From Prevotella sp. (GTDB taxonomy: Bacteria; Bacteroidota; Bacteroidia; Bacteroidales; Bacteroidaceae), in NCBI GenBank assembly GCA_017449025.1, contig JAFSKJ010000069.1:21573-85572 (forward strand): DNA of 64,000 nt, in the 5' to 3' direction. Position numbers and translations under genes: made by a program. Of the stretch, positions 61,757-64,000 are shown in pieces. The notes beneath the pieces are model-generated. The model worked only from the letters and a program-made list of their open reading frames with translations, did no database searches and had not been told where the DNA came from. Within the stretch, counting starts at the first letter, position 1; each line of letters starts with the position of its first letter.

Positions 61757-61786
61757 ACAGACAACAAATACAACTTTCCCATTAAC

Positions 61787-61942
61787 ATCAACGTCTTACC
61801 AGCCATTTCGCCATACCTACGGCATGGCTGTATGGCTGGCTACTCCTATCTGATGCCTACGGCATCAGCGAAAAAGTCCCTACGTAGGAATTCAGAAAAG
61901 TTGTTTTAGTTGTCATAGTTGTCGTTGAATGGTTACGACAAC
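61787..61942. repeat. Family C copy 4 and family D copy 5
   Basis: 61787-61875 matches the family C copy at 14320 in the same orientation (CCAGCCATTTCGCC, TACCTACGGCATGGCTG, GATGCCTACGGCATC). 61918-61942 is a family D hairpin. The gap 61757-62040 has no gene. Confidence 0.7.
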
Positions 61943-61986
61943 ACAGACAACTTTCCCATTAACATCACCGCCAACAATGGGGTTGA

Positions 61987-62028
61987 AAGCCCCCTCTCAT
62001 CCCCCCAAGGGGGGACAGGAGGGGGCTT
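61987..62028 (-). terminator. Large GC hairpin after the antiporter gene
   Basis: AAGCCCCCT and AGGGGGCTT form the outer stem, CCCCCC-AA-GGGGGG the inner one. It lies 12 bases past the antiporter stop. Confidence 0.65.
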
Positions 62029-62040
62029 CTCGATATCCGA

Positions 62041-63762
62041 TTACTGTTCGCGCTGATTCAGGTTCTCGGTGAACGTCTTAGTCATCCTGTCGCTCTGTTT
62101 CTCAAGGCTCGACGAGAAGAAGATGTACAACGCCACGGCTATGACGGCGAAGATGCCGTACATGCCAATCTTCGGCAGCGTGTTGCCGATGATATAGGCG
62201 ATGATGGCGGCACCGATGGCAAGACGGAGGATTCCAAATGCCGTGATCTTGATGCGCTCGTTGCGTCCCCCCTCGTCCCACAACCTGTTGACATTGTCGC
62301 TGTTGCCGCCCTGACGCATCAGTGACCAGAGGAATGGTCCGCAGGCAGAGAGTGTGATAAGGGCAGTGACGATGCCGGACCAGGGTTCGGGCAGCCACTC
62401 GTAGATAAGCGGCGCGACATAATAGTACATGATGGCGATGACGGCCAGGCAGAGCACACTGTTGATGAGCAAGATGAAGACAAACTTCTTGAACTCTGTT
62501 CGCCATAGCAGCTGCATCTCGTCGGTCTCCTGTTCGTCAGCATCGTCGGAGGCGTTGCGCTCCAGCCTTTCTATCCACTTGGCGGGCAGCACACGTGCCA
62601 CCACCGCATAGGCCGGCTCTGCCAGGCGTATCATATAGGGCGTGGTGAACGTAGTGAAGACGGACACGGCCACCACGATGGGATAGAGGAAATCGCTGGT
62701 GACATGCAACGAGGTGCCGAGGGTGGCGAGGATGAAGGCAAACTCACCGATCTGGGTCAGCGAGAAGGAGCACTGCATGGAGGTCTTCAGCGACTGGCCT
62801 GAGAGCAGGAAGCCGCAGGTGCTCAGGATGGTCTGTCCCAGCATGATGGCTGCGATGATGCAGAGTATAGGCACTATATACTCGATGATGAGTGCCACAT
62901 CGACCATCATGCCTACCGACACGAAGAAGATGGCACCGAAGAGGTTCTTGACCGGGGCTACGAGGTGCTCTATCTGCTGGGCCTCGACGGTCTCGGACAG
63001 TATGCTGCCCATGACGAAGGCGCCGAAGGCGGCGGAGAAGCCCACGGCAGAGGCAAACACCACCATGCCGAAGCAGAGGGCGAGGGCGGTGATGAGCAGC
63101 GTCTCGTCGTTGAGCAATGGCTTTGCCTTTCTCAAGAAGAGTGGTATGAGGTAGATGCCCACCACGAACCAGAGCACGAGGAAGAAGCCTAACTGGAGGA
63201 TGGAGGTGAGCATCTGTGTGCCCTCGAACTCCTTGCTGACGGCCAGTGTGGAGAGCATCACCATGAGCACTATTGCGAGGATGTCCTCGATGATGAGCAC
63301 GCTGAGCACGAGGCCTGCGAAACGTTTCTGCCGCAGGCCCATGTCGTCGAAGGCCTTGAAGATGATGGTGGTAGACGACATGGCGAGCATACCGCCGAGG
63401 TAGATGCAGTCCATGTCGCTCCACCCGAAGAGCTGGCCTGTGAGCGAGCCTACGTACATCATGCCCAGGATGATGGCGATGGCGGCAACGATGGGTGCGG
63501 CTCCCATCTTCAGTATCTTCTTGAATGAGAACTCCAGGCCAAGGGCGAACAGCAGGAACACCACACCGATGTCACTCCACAGGTGGATGCCGTGCATGTC
63601 GGAGACACTGGGCATATAGGGCATGTTAGGCGAGGCGAGGAATCCCGCAACGATGTAGCCCAGGACGATGGGCTGCTTAAGGCTCTTGAAGATGAGCGTC
63701 ATGACTCCTGCGCAGATGAGGATCAGCGCAAGGTCGGCCATGAGGGGTTCAAGTTGTGACAT
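62041..63762 (-). CDS. CPA2-family cation:proton antiporter (Kef-like)
   Basis: A 573-residue membrane protein. Residues 1-400 are the Na+/H+ exchanger fold with about 12-13 segments and the signatures F-L-L-F-A-L-G-L-E-F-S, S-S-T-T-I-I-F-K, L-I-I-E-D-I-L-A-I and S-L-T-Q-I-G-E-F-A-F. A charged loop (about 405-425) is followed by three or four further membrane segments, unlike KefB/KefC, which carry a cytosolic RCK domain. Sodium or potassium exchange for protons is expected; the ion cannot be told. A TAGATTTG box lies at 63769-63776, leaving almost no leader. Confidence 0.9.
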   Translation of the reverse strand: MSQLEPLMADLALILICAGVMTLIFKSLKQPIVLGYIVAGFLASPNMPYMPSVSDMHGIHLWSDIGVVFLLFALGLEFSFKKILKMGAAPIVAAIAIILGMMYVGSLTGQLFGWSDMDCIYLGGMLAMSSTTIIFKAFDDMGLRQKRFAGLVLSVLIIEDILAIVLMVMLSTLAVSKEFEGTQMLTSILQLGFFLVLWFVVGIYLIPLFLRKAKPLLNDETLLITALALCFGMVVFASAVGFSAAFGAFVMGSILSETVEAQQIEHLVAPVKNLFGAIFFVSVGMMVDVALIIEYIVPILCIIAAIMLGQTILSTCGFLLSGQSLKTSMQCSFSLTQIGEFAFILATLGTSLHVTSDFLYPIVVAVSVFTTFTTPYMIRLAEPAYAVVARVLPAKWIERLERNASDDADEQETDEMQLLWRTEFKKFVFILLINSVLCLAVIAIMYYYVAPLIYEWLPEPWSGIVTALITLSACGPFLWSLMRQGGNSDNVNRLWDEGGRNERIKITAFGILRLAIGAAIIAYIIGNTLPKIGMYGIFAVIAVALYIFFSSSLEKQSDRMTKTFTENLNQREQ

Positions 63763-63768
63763 AAGTTA

Positions 63769-63776
63769 CAAATCTA
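63769..63776 (-). promoter_or_regulatory. -7 box of the antiporter gene
   Basis: TAGATTTG on the minus strand, six bases before the ATG region, in an AT-rich stretch. No clear -33 box. Confidence 0.4.
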
Positions 63777-63807
63777 TAATAATCATACATAATTATATTA
63801 ATTAAAG

Positions 63808-64000
63808 TTTCCCTCCCTAAAGGCCGAAGGCCTGAAAAGAGCACAGACAGGGGTAAAACCCCTGTAAACAGGAGGATGTAATCCCAACCCCGTAGGGGTG
63901 ACAGCGCTCCAGCTCTGCTGGCTTGCCACCGAAGGGACGCAAGAACATTCTGCCGCCCTTTCAGGGCTTCTTTACCCGCCATCTCCAGCAGGGGCTTCAC
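63808..64000. repeat. Family B repeat, copy 2 (runs off the window)
   Basis: Nearly the reverse complement of 5985-6180: GGCCGAAGGCC, GGGGTAAAACCCC, CCCCGTAGGGG, GCCCTTTCAGGGC, GCAGGGGCTTCACCCCTGC-type words. An 83-codon open frame across it is not a gene. Confidence 0.75.

Noticed and set aside
63749-64000. An 83-codon minus-strand gene at the right edge
   Set aside because: It lies wholly in a family B repeat whose hairpin words explain the sequence, and its reading is not protein-like.
1-64000. tRNA, rRNA or replication origin
   Set aside because: Reading the intergenic regions showed no cloverleaf with CCA-adjacent stem, no rRNA signatures and no DnaA-box cluster. A covariance-model scan would be needed to exclude small RNAs fully.

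Overview
The window looks like chromosomal DNA of a Prevotella-like member of the Bacteroidales. The evidence is the recurring TAnnTTTG -7 promoter box and near absence of Shine-Dalgarno sites, together with lineage-typical genes: BspA-type leucine-rich repeat protein, S46 dipeptidyl peptidase, fused SpmA/SpmB protein, NigD-like lipoprotein, DUF4421 protein, and a PASTA-rluD-ddl operon. No rRNA, tRNA or CRISPR array was found.

Layout. 0-17 kb is an accessory region: a large LRR/GLUG surface protein (5' end outside the window), an IS110 remnant, a tripartite hipBST-type toxin-antitoxin locus, a long hairpin repeat, an xre-immA-PIN cassette with a cut-short PIN gene, a membrane-bound AraC-type regulator, two decayed secreted-protein genes, and an intact 726-residue surface protein. 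17-38.7 kb is mostly housekeeping: a helicase-spmAB-flippase-DPP7 operon (minus strand) interrupted by a four-helix-bundle gene bracketed by 9-bp minisatellites; a LOG-family gene and a methyltransferase; an OmpA protein; a GNAT-like protein, parE and an S41 protease; a PASTA-rluD-ddl-acyltransferase-nigD operon; a thioredoxin lipoprotein; and a lone rpsJ. 38.7-45 kb has a 1.2-kb repeat-rich gap and a four-gene envelope operon (PI-PLC, two outer-membrane proteins, FAD oxidoreductase). 45-62 kb is dominated by a giant 4057-residue surface protein with a 280-residue partner, then two PIN-type toxin-antitoxin loci (one toxin deleted) and another GLUG surface protein. A CPA2 antiporter and a repeat close the window.

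Two themes tie the accessory regions together. First, seven loci encode exported proteins ending in the same tail, roughly (W/F)Y-x-L-x-G-R-R ... G-x-Y-x-x-N-G-K-K-V-x-x-K, which resembles a short type IX secretion sorting signal. Three of these genes are followed at once by a 46-60 codon gene for a small peptide starting M-x-K-x-(x)-Y-x-x-P and rich in acidic residues at its end. Two loci share an upstream arrangement of a GTTGTCGT/ACGACAAC hairpin and four 15-16 bp direct repeats spaced about 20-21 bp. Second, the gaps between genes hold at least five families of dispersed, hairpin-rich repeats (A-E below), some with terminal inverted repeats, plus period-9 minisatellites inside or at the edge of genes.

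The most promising undescribed systems are the tail-protein/small-peptide cassette with its repeat-type upstream sites, and the four-helix-bundle gene bracketed by self-complementary minisatellites. All functional statements come from reading motifs; no database search was run.
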